Origin: Peptococcaceae bacterium UBA4997
GTDB lineage: Bacteria; Bacillota; Dehalobacteriia; UBA4068; UBA4997
DNA length: 26,071 bases
Assembly: GCA_002398485.1 (NCBI GenBank)
Contig: DGYV01000056.1
Location: 21,895-47,965, forward strand
Direction: 5' to 3'
The position numbers and the translations under genes are program-made. Positions 16,196-24,373 of this stretch are shown here, one piece after another (the stretch's first letter is position 1; each line of letters opens with the position of its first letter). The notes below the pieces were generated by a model that searched no databases, was not told where the DNA came from, and saw only the letters and a list, made by a program, of their open reading frames with translations.

Positions 16196-16290
16196 GAATA
16201 AAAATACTTATTTAGGCAAATGAGCTCCTTTCTATTAAGTTTCATCTCATAAAATCTCTCTTTTAAAACCTACTAAACACACTCTTACTT

Positions 16291-16336
16291 AACCCAAAGG
16301 CTTCCCTTTTATAAAAGGGAAGCCTTTGGGTTTTAT
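16291..16336 (+). terminator. Terminator behind motB, a perfect 42-base palindrome
   Basis: 16291-16332 is a perfect palindrome with 21-base arms (AACCCAAAGGCTTCCC and onward), followed by TT on plus. It is very stable and fits a motAB terminator about 95 bases after the stop. Because it is fully symmetric it could also stop transcription from the other side. Confidence 0.85.
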
Positions 16337-16412
16337 AAAACAAACAAAATAACAAACAATATTTTTAACATAAAATATCTTGGAATACTTGTATATAAAA
16401 CATATTTTAATC

Positions 16413-16459
16413 ATAAGGCCCTGTTTCCACTTTTTATGCAAAAACAGGGCCTTATTTTA
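16413..16459 (+). terminator. Second hairpin terminator downstream of motB
   Basis: A perfect 14-base-pair stem (ATAAGGCCCTGTTT, 16413-16426, with 16442-16455) around a 15-base loop, followed by TTTT on plus. It lies about 80 bases after the first terminator with no gene between. On minus the T-tract is poor. Confidence 0.75.
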
Positions 16460-16480
16460 ATCCTATAAAATTTTTTTGTT

Positions 16481-16736
16481 TTAATCTAATAGAATTTCTC
16501 TGGCATAATTTTCATAAGCAACGGGCGGAAGCTTATGGATAATTTTACTTAGTTTTTTATCCAACGCATAAATATTTTGAATATATGAAACCATTTCGGT
16601 TACACAAGCAACAAAAACCTCCTTACCTTTTATATAAAAAGGCAGGCTATAAATAAGAGCTCCTTCTTTTATTATATTTATTTAAGTATTCGGCCTTGTT
16701 TTTATAATAAAAGTTTTTTAATGGCTTGTATTGTAT
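16481..16736 (-). pseudogene. Remnant of a Fic-family protein gene (N-terminal part)
   Basis: Two adjoining minus-strand frames translate into pieces that together look like the N-terminus of common Bacillota Fic (AMP-transferase) proteins. The first is IQYKPLKNFYYKNKAEY and onward (16736 to about 16665); the second, shifted by one frame, is FVACVTEMVSYIQNIYALDK then LSKIIHKLPPVAYENYA, ending in a stop at 16481. The Fic catalytic part (HPFxxGNGR) and the NEIEG-type inhibitory motif are absent. The expected start codon reads ATA (16734-16736), yet AAAAGGCGG stands 7 bases upstream of it. So the gene is broken by loss of the start, a frameshift and 3' truncation. The family call rests on memory of the typical N-terminal sequence. 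Confidence 0.5.
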
Positions 16737-16765
16737 AATATAACCGCCTTTTATAATTAAGACCA

Positions 16766-16794
16766 ATTATAATAAATATATTTATAGAAAACAA
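16766..16794 (-). promoter_or_regulatory. Sigma-A-like promoter of the Fic remnant
   Basis: Minus strand: TTGTTT (16789-16794), 17-base spacer, TATAAT (16766-16771), about 30 bases upstream of the degenerate start. The area is very AT-rich, so chance matches are possible. Confidence 0.45.
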
Positions 16795-16852
16795 ACCATC
16801 TCTTATAGCAGAAATAGAAATTTCTTAATTTTATTTATATTATTTCTGATTT

Positions 16853-16904
16853 TAACAAAAAAAATACCAATATTTTTTGATAGCATTAAAAAATATTGGT
16901 ATTT
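16853..16904 (-). terminator. Terminator of the luxS-to-17010 gene group
   Basis: A perfect 17-base-pair stem (16862-16878 with 16888-16904; AAATACCAATATTTTTT) and a 9-base loop, followed on minus by eight T. It lies about 105 bases after the stop of the unknown secreted protein. The rest of 16737-17009 is AT-rich sequence in which I see no gene. Confidence 0.8.
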
Positions 16905-17009
16905 AAATGAAATTCTTAGAAAACAACAATTCATAGTAAAAATTTTTAATATTTAAATTTTTATAATAAGTTTTAATTAAAAAAGTTTATAATACATAAA
17001 CATTAGGCT

Positions 17010-17753
17010 TTATTTATTAAACCTTTTGGCAAGCCAAGCGCCCAATAAATAAACAGCCGCTAAAATCAAAACCAAACTGGCAAAACCATAATGTTCCACA
17101 ATATCGTCAAGCCAAGTACGTTCATCTTGAGGATTTACTTTGCCATAATCCATATCCTCCTGAGTTACCGTTTGCATATTTAGTTTATCAGCACATTTTA
17201 TGTAGCTTATAGAAGTACCATCATGCAGCAGTATGTTCTCTTCATCAAAACCACTTACCACTTTTTGGCCATCGCTTTGAATAAAAAGCTGAATAGCGTA
17301 AAGATCCGCAAGCTGTGTAAGCGGCGTGCCCTTAGGCACCATCACCAACGCCCTTTTATAAACACTGTCATCCAGCTTATAGGCACCATAGGCTATTTCA
17401 TAGGTATCATCCTTAACCACATCAAGTGAAAGCACTACTTTATCCCCTATTTTGGGAATAAGCCAGCCCTGCCATTTTTCATCATAGCTGTAAGTAAAAC
17501 CCTGTACGGTGATTTTATTTTTTAGTTTGGGAGCCTCGTAATTCGGTACAATACCGTTTACGCTTACAAAGGTATGTGTGGGATAAACAATAAAGCTGCC
17601 GTCCCTTTTGCTGTCGGCCACTTTACCTATTATCAAGGCGTCCTGATCATTGCCCAGAAAACGGGTTAAGGTATCAGCAGCCAAAGCTGTTGCGGAAAAA
17701 ACCAAAATCAGCAGCAAACTTAAACCAAAAGCCATCCAAGTTCTCTTTTTCAA
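17010..17753 (-). CDS. Secreted, C-terminally membrane-anchored protein of unknown function
   Basis: 247 residues. The N-terminus is a signal peptide (MKKRTWMAFG, then a hydrophobic core and ALA-AD, likely cleavage after residue 25). A single helix near the C-terminus (about 222-241) with a short basic tail (AKRFNK) gives an exported protein held in the membrane with the bulk outside. The extracellular part is mainly beta-strand in character, with a stretch like an OB or SH3-type barrel (ALIIGKVADSKRDGSFIVYP, PKIGDKVVLSLDVV, YEIAYGAYKLDDS). I do not recognise a family. TTG is the start, with AAAGGAG 10 bases upstream. It follows the RNA methyltransferase gene by about 33 bases and is the last gene before a terminator, so it is probably co-transcribed. 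Confidence 0.8.
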   Translation of the reverse strand: MKKRTWMAFGLSLLLILVFSATALAADTLTRFLGNDQDALIIGKVADSKRDGSFIVYPTHTFVSVNGIVPNYEAPKLKNKITVQGFTYSYDEKWQGWLIPKIGDKVVLSLDVVKDDTYEIAYGAYKLDDSVYKRALVMVPKGTPLTQLADLYAIQLFIQSDGQKVVSGFDEENILLHDGTSISYIKCADKLNMQTVTQEDMDYGKVNPQDERTWLDDIVEHYGFASLVLILAAVYLLGAWLAKRFNK

Positions 17754-17786
17754 AATAAGCCAACTCCTTTTGCAAAATATGCACCT

Positions 17787-18935
17787 TTATTCCTGAATCC
17801 TTTTAGGCGGTTTAGGCCCAAAATATTGGTAAAGGGTGGTTTTGATCATACCGTTATACAGTTTTCGGCGTTTATCCGCTCTTCTGCCGAAAATCCACTC
17901 AAAATCGGGATGGCTGGTAATGATGCTGTAAGACCATGTATCCAAACAGCTCATCGCCACACCCATTTCCTTATATAAAATTTCTACTGATTTTTTATCC
18001 TCAAGCCTTTCCCCATAAGGGGGGTTGGTAACAATAAAACCATATTTATCATGGCTTTGCAGGTCTCGTACATCCCGCTCCTGAAAATGGATATACTTGC
18101 CCACACCCGCTAAAACCGCATTTTCCCTGGCTGTTCTTAAGGCTCTGAAATCAATATCGTAGCCTTGAATCAAAAACTGCCTATCGTGTTTTTCCAAGTC
18201 TTTGAATTCGGTTCTGGCATTTTCCCATTCCTTTTTAGCTATGAAATCCCAGGTTTCGGCACCAAAACTCCTATTGATACCGGGGGCTATACTCAAACCC
18301 TTCATGGCAGCTTCAATGAGGATGGTACCACTGCCGCACATAGGGTCTATCAAGATTCTATCCCAATGCCATGGTGTTAAATCCAGCATAGCGGCCGCTA
18401 AAGTTTCCTTGATGGGCGCCAAATTGCTGTTGGCACGGTAGCCCCTTTTATGCAGGTTGTTACCGCTGGTATCCATATAAATGCTGAAAATATCCTTATG
18501 CGCAAAAACATGAATGGGATAACGAGCCCCATTTTCCGTAAACCATTCTATACAATATTTTTGTTTAAGTTTTTCCACCACCGCTTTTTTTACTATTGCT
18601 TGAATATCTGAAGTGCTGAAAAGTGTTGATTTTACGGAATTGGCCTTAGCCACAGGAAATTCCCCATTTTGGGGTATAAAATCCGCCCAAGGCAAAGCCT
18701 TGGTTTTTTCAAAAAGCTCGTCAAAGGTAAAGGCTTCAAATTCGCCCACTTTCAGCAAAACCCGTTCAGCCGTACGCAAAGCTATATTAGCTCTGGCTAT
18801 GGCAAGTTCATCACCGTAAAAATCCACCCTGCCGTCTATGGTTTTGGCTATTTCATAACCCAAATGTTTGATTTCCCTGCCAACTATGGCTTCTACCCCA
18901 AAATTACAGGGTATAGTTAAAAGCAGCTTTTTCAT
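17787..18935 (-). CDS. THUMP-domain class I methyltransferase, 23S rRNA (guanine-N2) methyltransferase type (RlmL N-terminal/YpsC-like)
   Basis: An RNA methyltransferase of 382 residues. The N-terminal THUMP domain (about 1-160) binds RNA, and the UPF0020 catalytic domain follows. It carries the SAM-binding DPMCGSGTILIEAA (about residue 196), GYDIDFRALRTARENA and the N2-guanine-specific catalytic motif NPPYGER. This layout is the one of the first half of E. coli RlmL and of Bacillus YpsC. The ATG at 18935 has AAGGAG upstream. It lies between the AI-2E exporter and the unknown secreted protein, without obvious functional connection. The exact target nucleotide is inferred from family. Confidence 0.9.
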   Translation of the reverse strand: MKKLLLTIPCNFGVEAIVGREIKHLGYEIAKTIDGRVDFYGDELAIARANIALRTAERVLLKVGEFEAFTFDELFEKTKALPWADFIPQNGEFPVAKANSVKSTLFSTSDIQAIVKKAVVEKLKQKYCIEWFTENGARYPIHVFAHKDIFSIYMDTSGNNLHKRGYRANSNLAPIKETLAAAMLDLTPWHWDRILIDPMCGSGTILIEAAMKGLSIAPGINRSFGAETWDFIAKKEWENARTEFKDLEKHDRQFLIQGYDIDFRALRTARENAVLAGVGKYIHFQERDVRDLQSHDKYGFIVTNPPYGERLEDKKSVEILYKEMGVAMSCLDTWSYSIITSHPDFEWIFGRRADKRRKLYNGMIKTTLYQYFGPKPPKRIQE

Positions 18936-19038
18936 ATATTCTCCTTATACTTACTATATTCAACTATTATTATAATTTCTCTTGCTTTTATTTTTGCCTA
19001 TTCGCTTAAATAAAATGCCCTCTTCCAAAAGCAAATTT

Positions 19039-20238
19039 TTAAGTGTGGATCGGCTTATCCTCCGAAGCATAATCCAAGGTTTCCAAAGGCAAATCCTTCT
19101 TCTTAAGTTTGCTTTCAATAAAAGTACGGGAAAGCGCATAAATCACAGCCATGGTTGGTACACCTAAAACCATACCCAAAAAACCAAAAAAACCGCCGCC
19201 CACCAAAATAGCAAAAATAACCCATAAGGAAGAAAGCCCTGTGGAAGCACCAAGGATTTTGGGCCCTAAAATATTACCGTCGAACTGCTGTAAAATCAGC
19301 ACAAAAACAGCAAACCATAAAGCTTGCATGGGGTTTACCACAAAAAGAATAAAAATGCTGGGGATAGCACCTATAAACGGGCCGAAGAAAGGTATGATAT
19401 TGGTAACACCTATAATAACGCTAATCAAAACCGCATAGGGGAAATCCGCCAAATACATAAATACAAAACAAATACAGCCTATGATGAATGAATCCAAAAT
19501 TTTACCAGCCAAAAAGTCTATAAAAGTGCGGTTGCTTTGCCTGCTTATTGCCAAAACTTTGGTAACAGTATCCCTTTCCCACAAGGCATAAAGCATTTTC
19601 TTTACTTGGGCGCAAAAACGCTCTTTGCTGAACAACATATAAATAGCAACTATTATGCCTATTAAAACATTCAATAAGCCGGAAGTAACATTCCTGGAAT
19701 ATTCCAAAATGATTGGTATATAATCGGTTAGCTTATCGGCCATAGTATCCATGAGCTTGTCCCATTCATCCACATAGGTTTGCACAATGGCACTGCTGAT
19801 ATTGTACTTATCTATTAAAAAGCGTACAAAATTTTCCGCATTATCCGCATATTGGCTTATATTGGAAACAAAAATACTGAAGTTATTGGCAAGCTGTGGC
19901 AATAATACCGAAAAAAGCAAGGCTATGATAGCCAAAGAAAGTATTATTACAATAAAAATAGAAAGCACACGTTGGCTTTTGAACTTACCCTTTTGAGCAA
20001 ATCTGTATAAAAATTTTCTTTCAATATAGTTTAGAGGTACGGATAAAAGATAAGCAAAAGCAAAACCGTAAATAAAAGGGGCAAGTATATGCACAAGATG
20101 CCCAAAAAAACCCTCTACACGGGCCCAGTTCAAAAATAAAAAGTACAGGCATATGCCAATAAAAACCACTATGCTGTTAGCCACTATTTTAGCACGCATA
20201 TCACAGGTTATTTCCTGCTTCACTATAGGTATTTTCAT
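19039..20238 (-). CDS. AI-2E family transporter
   Basis: A polytopic membrane protein (about 399 residues, some eight helices) of the AI-2E/TqsA superfamily. Family features are the long central loop (about residues 120-200), then SNRTFIDFLAGKILDS, IIPFFGPFIGAIPS, QQFDGNILGPKILG and LGVPTMAVIY. The E. coli member TqsA exports autoinducer-2; other members move ions, so family alone does not fix the substrate. Here the gene follows luxS directly on the same strand with no strong terminator between, which supports AI-2 export. Of two in-frame ATGs, 20238 is preferred over 20244 because the GTGGGTG element lies 7 bases before it but almost touches the first. Confidence 0.88.
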   Translation of the reverse strand: MKIPIVKQEITCDMRAKIVANSIVVFIGICLYFLFLNWARVEGFFGHLVHILAPFIYGFAFAYLLSVPLNYIERKFLYRFAQKGKFKSQRVLSIFIVIILSLAIIALLFSVLLPQLANNFSIFVSNISQYADNAENFVRFLIDKYNISSAIVQTYVDEWDKLMDTMADKLTDYIPIILEYSRNVTSGLLNVLIGIIVAIYMLFSKERFCAQVKKMLYALWERDTVTKVLAISRQSNRTFIDFLAGKILDSFIIGCICFVFMYLADFPYAVLISVIIGVTNIIPFFGPFIGAIPSIFILFVVNPMQALWFAVFVLILQQFDGNILGPKILGASTGLSSLWVIFAILVGGGFFGFLGMVLGVPTMAVIYALSRTFIESKLKKKDLPLETLDYASEDKPIHT

Positions 20239-20309
20239 AAGCATACACCCACTTTTATAAATCTTTATAACTTTATAATTATAACATAGCCGCTCAATAT
20301 TTACTAATA

Positions 20310-20762
20310 TTAATATAACATATCCGCTGTGGTTTTATTTTGCAATATGGCCAAATAGTTTTGGGCCTCTTTTTTCGCGGCGGTAAGGTTTAGGCTTTGA
20401 TAATTACCACACTCCACAGGGCTGTTACCGGGCATTTCCCCATTATAAGCAATTATCTTTTTAAGTATCTTTTTGATAACTGACAGCACCTTTTCATGCT
20501 CGGCATTGCGTACCAACAAATAAAAACCTGTTTGACAACCCATAGGGCCAAAATAGATAACATCGTTTTTTATTTCACTGTTCCTTACCATGGTGGCAAA
20601 AAGATGCTCCATGGAATGCATAGTGTAATGATCCATCAATTCACCTGTATTCGGTTTTCTGGTACGCAGGTCATAGGTAGTTATGTCGCCATCTATGCGT
20701 GAAATATAAATACCTTCATTCAAGACAGTATGGTCTACAGTAAAGCTGGCTATTCTTTCCAT
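20310..20762 (-). CDS. luxS: S-ribosylhomocysteine lyase (autoinducer-2 synthesis)
   Basis: Splits S-ribosylhomocysteine into homocysteine and DPD, the precursor of autoinducer-2. It both recycles the methyl cycle and makes the signal. Iron ligands are His49 and His53 in TMHSMEHLFAT and Cys118 in VECGNY; the catalytic base Glu52 and the substrate Cys76 (GPMGCQTGFY) are present. 150 residues, normal. The ATG follows AGAGGGG by 6 bases. It starts only about 15 bases after the T-tract of the ABC permease terminator, leaving little space for a promoter. The AI-2E family exporter follows. No mtnN/pfs, which makes its substrate, is in the window. Confidence 0.95.
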   Translation of the reverse strand: MERIASFTVDHTVLNEGIYISRIDGDITTYDLRTRKPNTGELMDHYTMHSMEHLFATMVRNSEIKNDVIYFGPMGCQTGFYLLVRNAEHEKVLSVIKKILKKIIAYNGEMPGNSPVECGNYQSLNLTAAKKEAQNYLAILQNKTTADMLY

Positions 20763-20777
20763 AGCTTTCCCCTCTTT

Positions 20778-20814
20778 ACAAAAAAATATAGGAGCATATA
20801 TATGCTCCTATATT
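20778..20814 (-). terminator. Terminator of the GntR-ABC operon, perfect 30-base palindrome
   Basis: 20785-20814 is fully palindromic (arms AATATAGGAGCATAT), followed on minus by seven T. It is 35 bases after the permease stop and 16 bases before the luxS start. Confidence 0.85.
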
Positions 20815-20848
20815 AATTATTCATTTAATCAAAAATACCTGCTTAAAA

Positions 20849-23047
20849 TCAGTCTTTTACGGGAAAATACCTGCTGGTAGCTCCGTAATCGCTATAATCG
20901 CTTATATAATTTACATTTATGCTTATATTATTATTCGGCAAGATAAAGGAATTATACTCATAAGCCTTTTCTGTATAGCTTTCCTTCAGGATCTTGGCTA
21001 TTTCAGCTTTATCTTTAATTGTTTTTACCTCAGCTCCTATAGCTTTATCCTCCACTGTAGCCATAGGCCCAGCCATGCCTTGAGCATCTAGAGCCTTTTG
21101 CTTTTCAAGCATAGCCTCATTATAAACAGTAGAATCAGTAATATCCACAGAAACCACATTTTCCGCATTTGCTTCAAATACCTGTAAATCAAGGCCCAAT
21201 GCCTGCAATTCCTTCAGCGTATTCTTAAAGCTTGGGTAAATTGGGTAATAAACACTGTAGGTAAAGCTTTGGCCTTTTTCCAAAACTATATTCCTACCCT
21301 TTATCATGGGATGATCAGGTGAAAGCAGAACCATAATCTCTACCGTACCTATAGGCATGGTAGTTTTCATAACATTGCTGTCCAATGCCAATAATTCTTC
21401 TTTATAAGTGTTATAGAGCTTTTGACGTGCTATTAGGTTAAGGCTCTCTAGGTTAAAATTATTTTCAGAAGAAGAACCCTCAAAAGCAATAATATCACCT
21501 ATAACTATATCCTCAATATTTTTGTTAAAATCACTGTAAATCTGGGTTTTATAGGCATTCGTATCCACAACTTGGCTTATTTCATCCATAAGCAAATCAG
21601 TAGGCCTATAACTGTAATAGCGTTTTACCTTGTTGCCATTTTCCAAAGTATAGATCACACCAATGGATGTATTGCTGCCCCTGTAAATATTACCCCAATT
21701 ATAGTCCATATAATCATGATAAACATCTGCTTCGGGGTCTTCCGTCATTTGCACCGCTTTTGCAGTCAAAGCCAGAACTTTGGCAATATCGGCTTCCTCT
21801 GTAAAAGCAATAAGCCTGTTCCTATTATCATCATTATAGTAACGATAATTAAAATTATAGGATCTGTTTTCGGCAAATTTATTAAAATATTCCAAATCTA
21901 GCTCAATTTTATTAACTTGCTCCGCTTTGGGCTGGTAGGCATCATACTTAGTTAAATCAGCTACAGGTACGGCCATTATACAGGCAAAAACCACCGCAAA
22001 AACCGCCAGGCTTACCCAATTTTTCTTGATGGCCTTGAAGTCAAAAGCATAAATAATTTCGATGATACGGCTTGAGATTACACCCCCGCAAACAAAACCG
22101 AAATAAAGCCAGAAATGACCTTCATCCGTGTTGCTTACTTCATAAAGCATCAAACCAAAGCCCACCGCACAAATAGCAATAACAGGGTATTTGAGTATTG
22201 GTTTTACCCATTTGAAAGCTATGGCGGAACCCGCTTTTTCAGAAGACCGCTTTTTGTATAAAAACAGGCTCAAAACAAAAGCCACAGCCGCAAACACAAA
22301 CAGGCTTAGCGCATCAGCCCAATCTAAAGCATATTGATAATTATCGATCATCACATACCTAAGTAATGGTGAAACATAGGTTAGCAATTTCTCGGTATCG
22401 AACAAAGCACCGTAAAAGTTTTCATAAAAGGTATTCATTAGCCAAGTATATAAGCCTATAAACAAAGGACCTATACCTAGGAATATGCCCGCAACCAAAA
22501 AGTTTACCACCACATTACCCGTGATCACCGCGGCCAATACTACAAAGCTGTAAATAGCCAAATAGCCCAAAAGGTGAATGCCAATTCCTGCAAAAAAGAT
22601 ACCCCAATCCAAATAGCTTAAAATACCGTTGCCTGCCAATACAACTAAACTTAAAATTACAGCAAGCAAATAAGGTAAAAGCAGGTTGAATATGCCTGCC
22701 AAATAATTATTTACAAAAAGCTTGCTGCGGCTTATAGGCAAGGAATGGTAAAAATCCACCTTCTTTTGGGAATGGATGAAGGAAAATATCACCAAACCAC
22801 AAACTATGGCAGCAACCACAAAAATAAATTTAACTAAAGCATTATTCGGTTCAAAAGCATATATTGTCAAGGCATTCCATTGAGTAGTAATACCCACTAC
22901 AGATGTTTGGATTTTCAAAGCCAATGCAACCGGCATGGCAAAGAACAGGCTCAAAAATATTAAAGTAGGGAGCCAAACAGTTCTTCTGACATAACCAAAA
23001 ATCATGCCGAAATCAATAAACTTAGACGATGAGCGATTTGATGTCAT
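20849..23047 (-). CDS. ABC transporter permease with large extracytoplasmic C-terminal domain
   Basis: 732 residues. Helices at about 25-45, 70-90, 110-135, 150-180, 180-205 and 240-262 form an ABC-2-type permease with the SQKKVDFYHSLPISRSKLF segment typical of YtrC/YtrD-like permeases. Three more helices follow (about 280-380). The remaining 350 residues (PVADLTKYDAYQPKAEQ onward) are soluble and should lie outside the cell; I believe this fits the DUF6449-type domain of such permeases. ATG at 23047 is supported by GGAGG 9 bases upstream, making a 26-base overlap with the ATPase gene. With the GntR regulator and ATPase this resembles Ytr-type systems that respond to cell-wall-active compounds. 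The substrate is unknown. Confidence 0.85.
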   Translation of the reverse strand: MTSNRSSSKFIDFGMIFGYVRRTVWLPTLIFLSLFFAMPVALALKIQTSVVGITTQWNALTIYAFEPNNALVKFIFVVAAIVCGLVIFSFIHSQKKVDFYHSLPISRSKLFVNNYLAGIFNLLLPYLLAVILSLVVLAGNGILSYLDWGIFFAGIGIHLLGYLAIYSFVVLAAVITGNVVVNFLVAGIFLGIGPLFIGLYTWLMNTFYENFYGALFDTEKLLTYVSPLLRYVMIDNYQYALDWADALSLFVFAAVAFVLSLFLYKKRSSEKAGSAIAFKWVKPILKYPVIAICAVGFGLMLYEVSNTDEGHFWLYFGFVCGGVISSRIIEIIYAFDFKAIKKNWVSLAVFAVVFACIMAVPVADLTKYDAYQPKAEQVNKIELDLEYFNKFAENRSYNFNYRYYNDDNRNRLIAFTEEADIAKVLALTAKAVQMTEDPEADVYHDYMDYNWGNIYRGSNTSIGVIYTLENGNKVKRYYSYRPTDLLMDEISQVVDTNAYKTQIYSDFNKNIEDIVIGDIIAFEGSSSENNFNLESLNLIARQKLYNTYKEELLALDSNVMKTTMPIGTVEIMVLLSPDHPMIKGRNIVLEKGQSFTYSVYYPIYPSFKNTLKELQALGLDLQVFEANAENVVSVDITDSTVYNEAMLEKQKALDAQGMAGPMATVEDKAIGAEVKTIKDKAEIAKILKESYTEKAYEYNSFILPNNNISINVNYISDYSDYGATSRYFPVKD

Positions 23048-23921
23048 AGCCTGTAACCTCCGTTTCGCTTATAAATATCTCTTCCAAGGTCAAGGGCAGT
23101 ATTTCCATGAAAACGGGGTTTTTACTATTAAGTGCCGCCGCCGCTTCCTTTTCTTGTCCTCTCACTACAATGGTATAAAGCGAGCCACGCTTATCCAGGC
23201 TGATTATTTCAAGAGAGGGGAAGCTTTCCCTGGTTATTTCCTCATTGAATACCGCCTGTATTTTGTGGATGCCCAGCTTCATATCCTCCAAATCGTGGGA
23301 TAACAGCATTCCGCCTTTATGTAAAAGACCTATGTGGTCGCAAATATCCTCTAATTCACGTAAGTTATGGGAAGCAATGATGGGCGTCATTTCCCTATCC
23401 GCTATATCGCCGGCGAAAATACTTTTTACAGCCTGGCGCATCACGGGATCAAGGCCGTCAAAGGTTTCATCGCAGAATATGTAATCCGTCATGGCAGATA
23501 CGGCACAAATAACAGATACCTGCTTTTTCATGCCCTTGGAAAAAGTGTTGATTTTTCTTTTGGGGTTCAAACCAAAGGATTGCAAAAGGCTGTCAAACCT
23601 GTTTTTATCGAATTTGCGGTAAATATCCGCATAATAATTGCGCATATCATTGGGAGTACAATTACTGAAAAAATACTGGTTATCCGAAATATAAAAGCAA
23701 CGTTCCTTAATGGCTATGTTTTCAAATACCCTTTCTCCATCTATGGTTACGGTACCGGCATCCTCTGCCAAAATACCGCATAAAAGCCTTAACAGGGTAG
23801 ATTTCCCGGCGCCATTCGTGCCGATAAGGCCAAATACAGAACCCTTTTTTATATCCAGCGTTATATTATCCACAGCTAAAATATCGCCAAAGCTTTTGGA
23901 TACTCCGTTCACAACTATCAT
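23022..23921 (-). CDS. ABC transporter ATP-binding protein (YtrB-like)
   Basis: The nucleotide-binding subunit for the neighbouring permease. Walker A GTNGAGKS (34-41), Q-loop region YISDNQYFF, a degenerate signature FSKGMKKQ (127-134) in place of LSGGQ, Walker B YIFCDE (147-152), D-loop GLDP and switch His185 (IIASHNLREL). The signature and the DETFDGLDP form are typical of YtrB-like and antibiotic-type exporters. The start is set at ATG 23921, which overlaps the GntR stop (ATGA) and has GGAGGGG 7 bases upstream. A longer frame begins at 23963 but would overlap GntR by 46 bases without a better signal. 299 residues. Confidence 0.93.
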   Translation of the reverse strand: MIVVNGVSKSFGDILAVDNITLDIKKGSVFGLIGTNGAGKSTLLRLLCGILAEDAGTVTIDGERVFENIAIKERCFYISDNQYFFSNCTPNDMRNYYADIYRKFDKNRFDSLLQSFGLNPKRKINTFSKGMKKQVSVICAVSAMTDYIFCDETFDGLDPVMRQAVKSIFAGDIADREMTPIIASHNLRELEDICDHIGLLHKGGMLLSHDLEDMKLGIHKIQAVFNEEITRESFPSLEIISLDKRGSLYTIVVRGQEKEAAAALNSKNPVFMEILPLTLEEIFISETEVTGYDIKSLIV

Positions 23922-24304
23922 TTGCTTGCCCCTCCTTCTGCCTGCTTGTAATATTTTTCGCACAAGCCAAGCAAAACCTCAAGCTTAATACCTAGACTTA
24001 CGGCACGTCTTATTTGTTCCCGAAAGCTTTCCAGGTAGTCGGCTTGCTTTTGCTCTCTTACCGCTTCACTTGGTTTTGCCAAAAAACTGCCCTTACCGGC
24101 TACGGAATAAATGATGCCGCGGCGTTCCAATTCATTATAAGCGCGCTGGATGGTGTTAGGATTTATAGAAAGCTCTACCGCCAAACTTCTTACGGAAGGA
24201 AGCTGTTCATCCGCCGACATCAAACCACTTGCCGCCAAATCTTCAATACGGCTGATAATTTGCTGATAAATAGGTTCTCTGCTTCTGTAATCTATAGTTA
24301 TCAT
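23918..24304 (-). CDS. GntR-family transcriptional regulator, YtrA subfamily
   Basis: A short (128-residue) repressor with an N-terminal winged helix (YRSREPIYQQIISRIEDLA, then DEQLPSVRSLAVELSINPNT with IQRAYNELERRG, and the wing GKGSFLA). Its C-terminal dimerisation helices are brief, the mark of the YtrA subfamily. Such regulators usually head an operon with ABC transporter genes and repress it, as here. The ATG at 24304 has AAAGGAG upstream. The gene overlaps the ATPase by 4 bases. A dyad between the promoter and the start is the probable operator. The inducer is unknown; cell-envelope antibiotics induce several relatives. Confidence 0.93.
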   Translation of the reverse strand: MITIDYRSREPIYQQIISRIEDLAASGLMSADEQLPSVRSLAVELSINPNTIQRAYNELERRGIIYSVAGKGSFLAKPSEAVREQKQADYLESFREQIRRAVSLGIKLEVLLGLCEKYYKQAEGGASK

Positions 24305-24346
24305 AGCTGCTCCTTTCTTAAATTTATTTTATAAAACCGCCTTATG

Positions 24347-24367
24347 TGTACTAAGTATGTTAATACA
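24347..24367 (-). promoter_or_regulatory. Probable GntR (YtrA-type) operator
   Basis: A dyad TGTACTAA-N5-TTAATACA, with one mismatch between the arms, begins 7 bases downstream of the -10 box and therefore covers the transcription start. Confidence 0.65.
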
Positions 24368-24373
24368 GTTAGA

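Noticed and set aside
16481..16594. 39-residue ORF starting at the ATG at 16594
   Set aside because: It has no ribosome binding site and is the tail of the broken Fic reading frame.
18950..19038. Long-range inverted repeat TTGCTTTT/AAAAGCAA between the AI-2E exporter and methyltransferase genes
   Set aside because: The loop is about 40 bases and there is no T-tract in the right place, so it is not a convincing terminator.
23918..23963. Upstream extension of the ABC ATPase to 23963
   Set aside because: It would add 14 basic residues and a 46-base overlap with GntR; the ATG at 23921 has GGAGGGG at good spacing and the family starts there.
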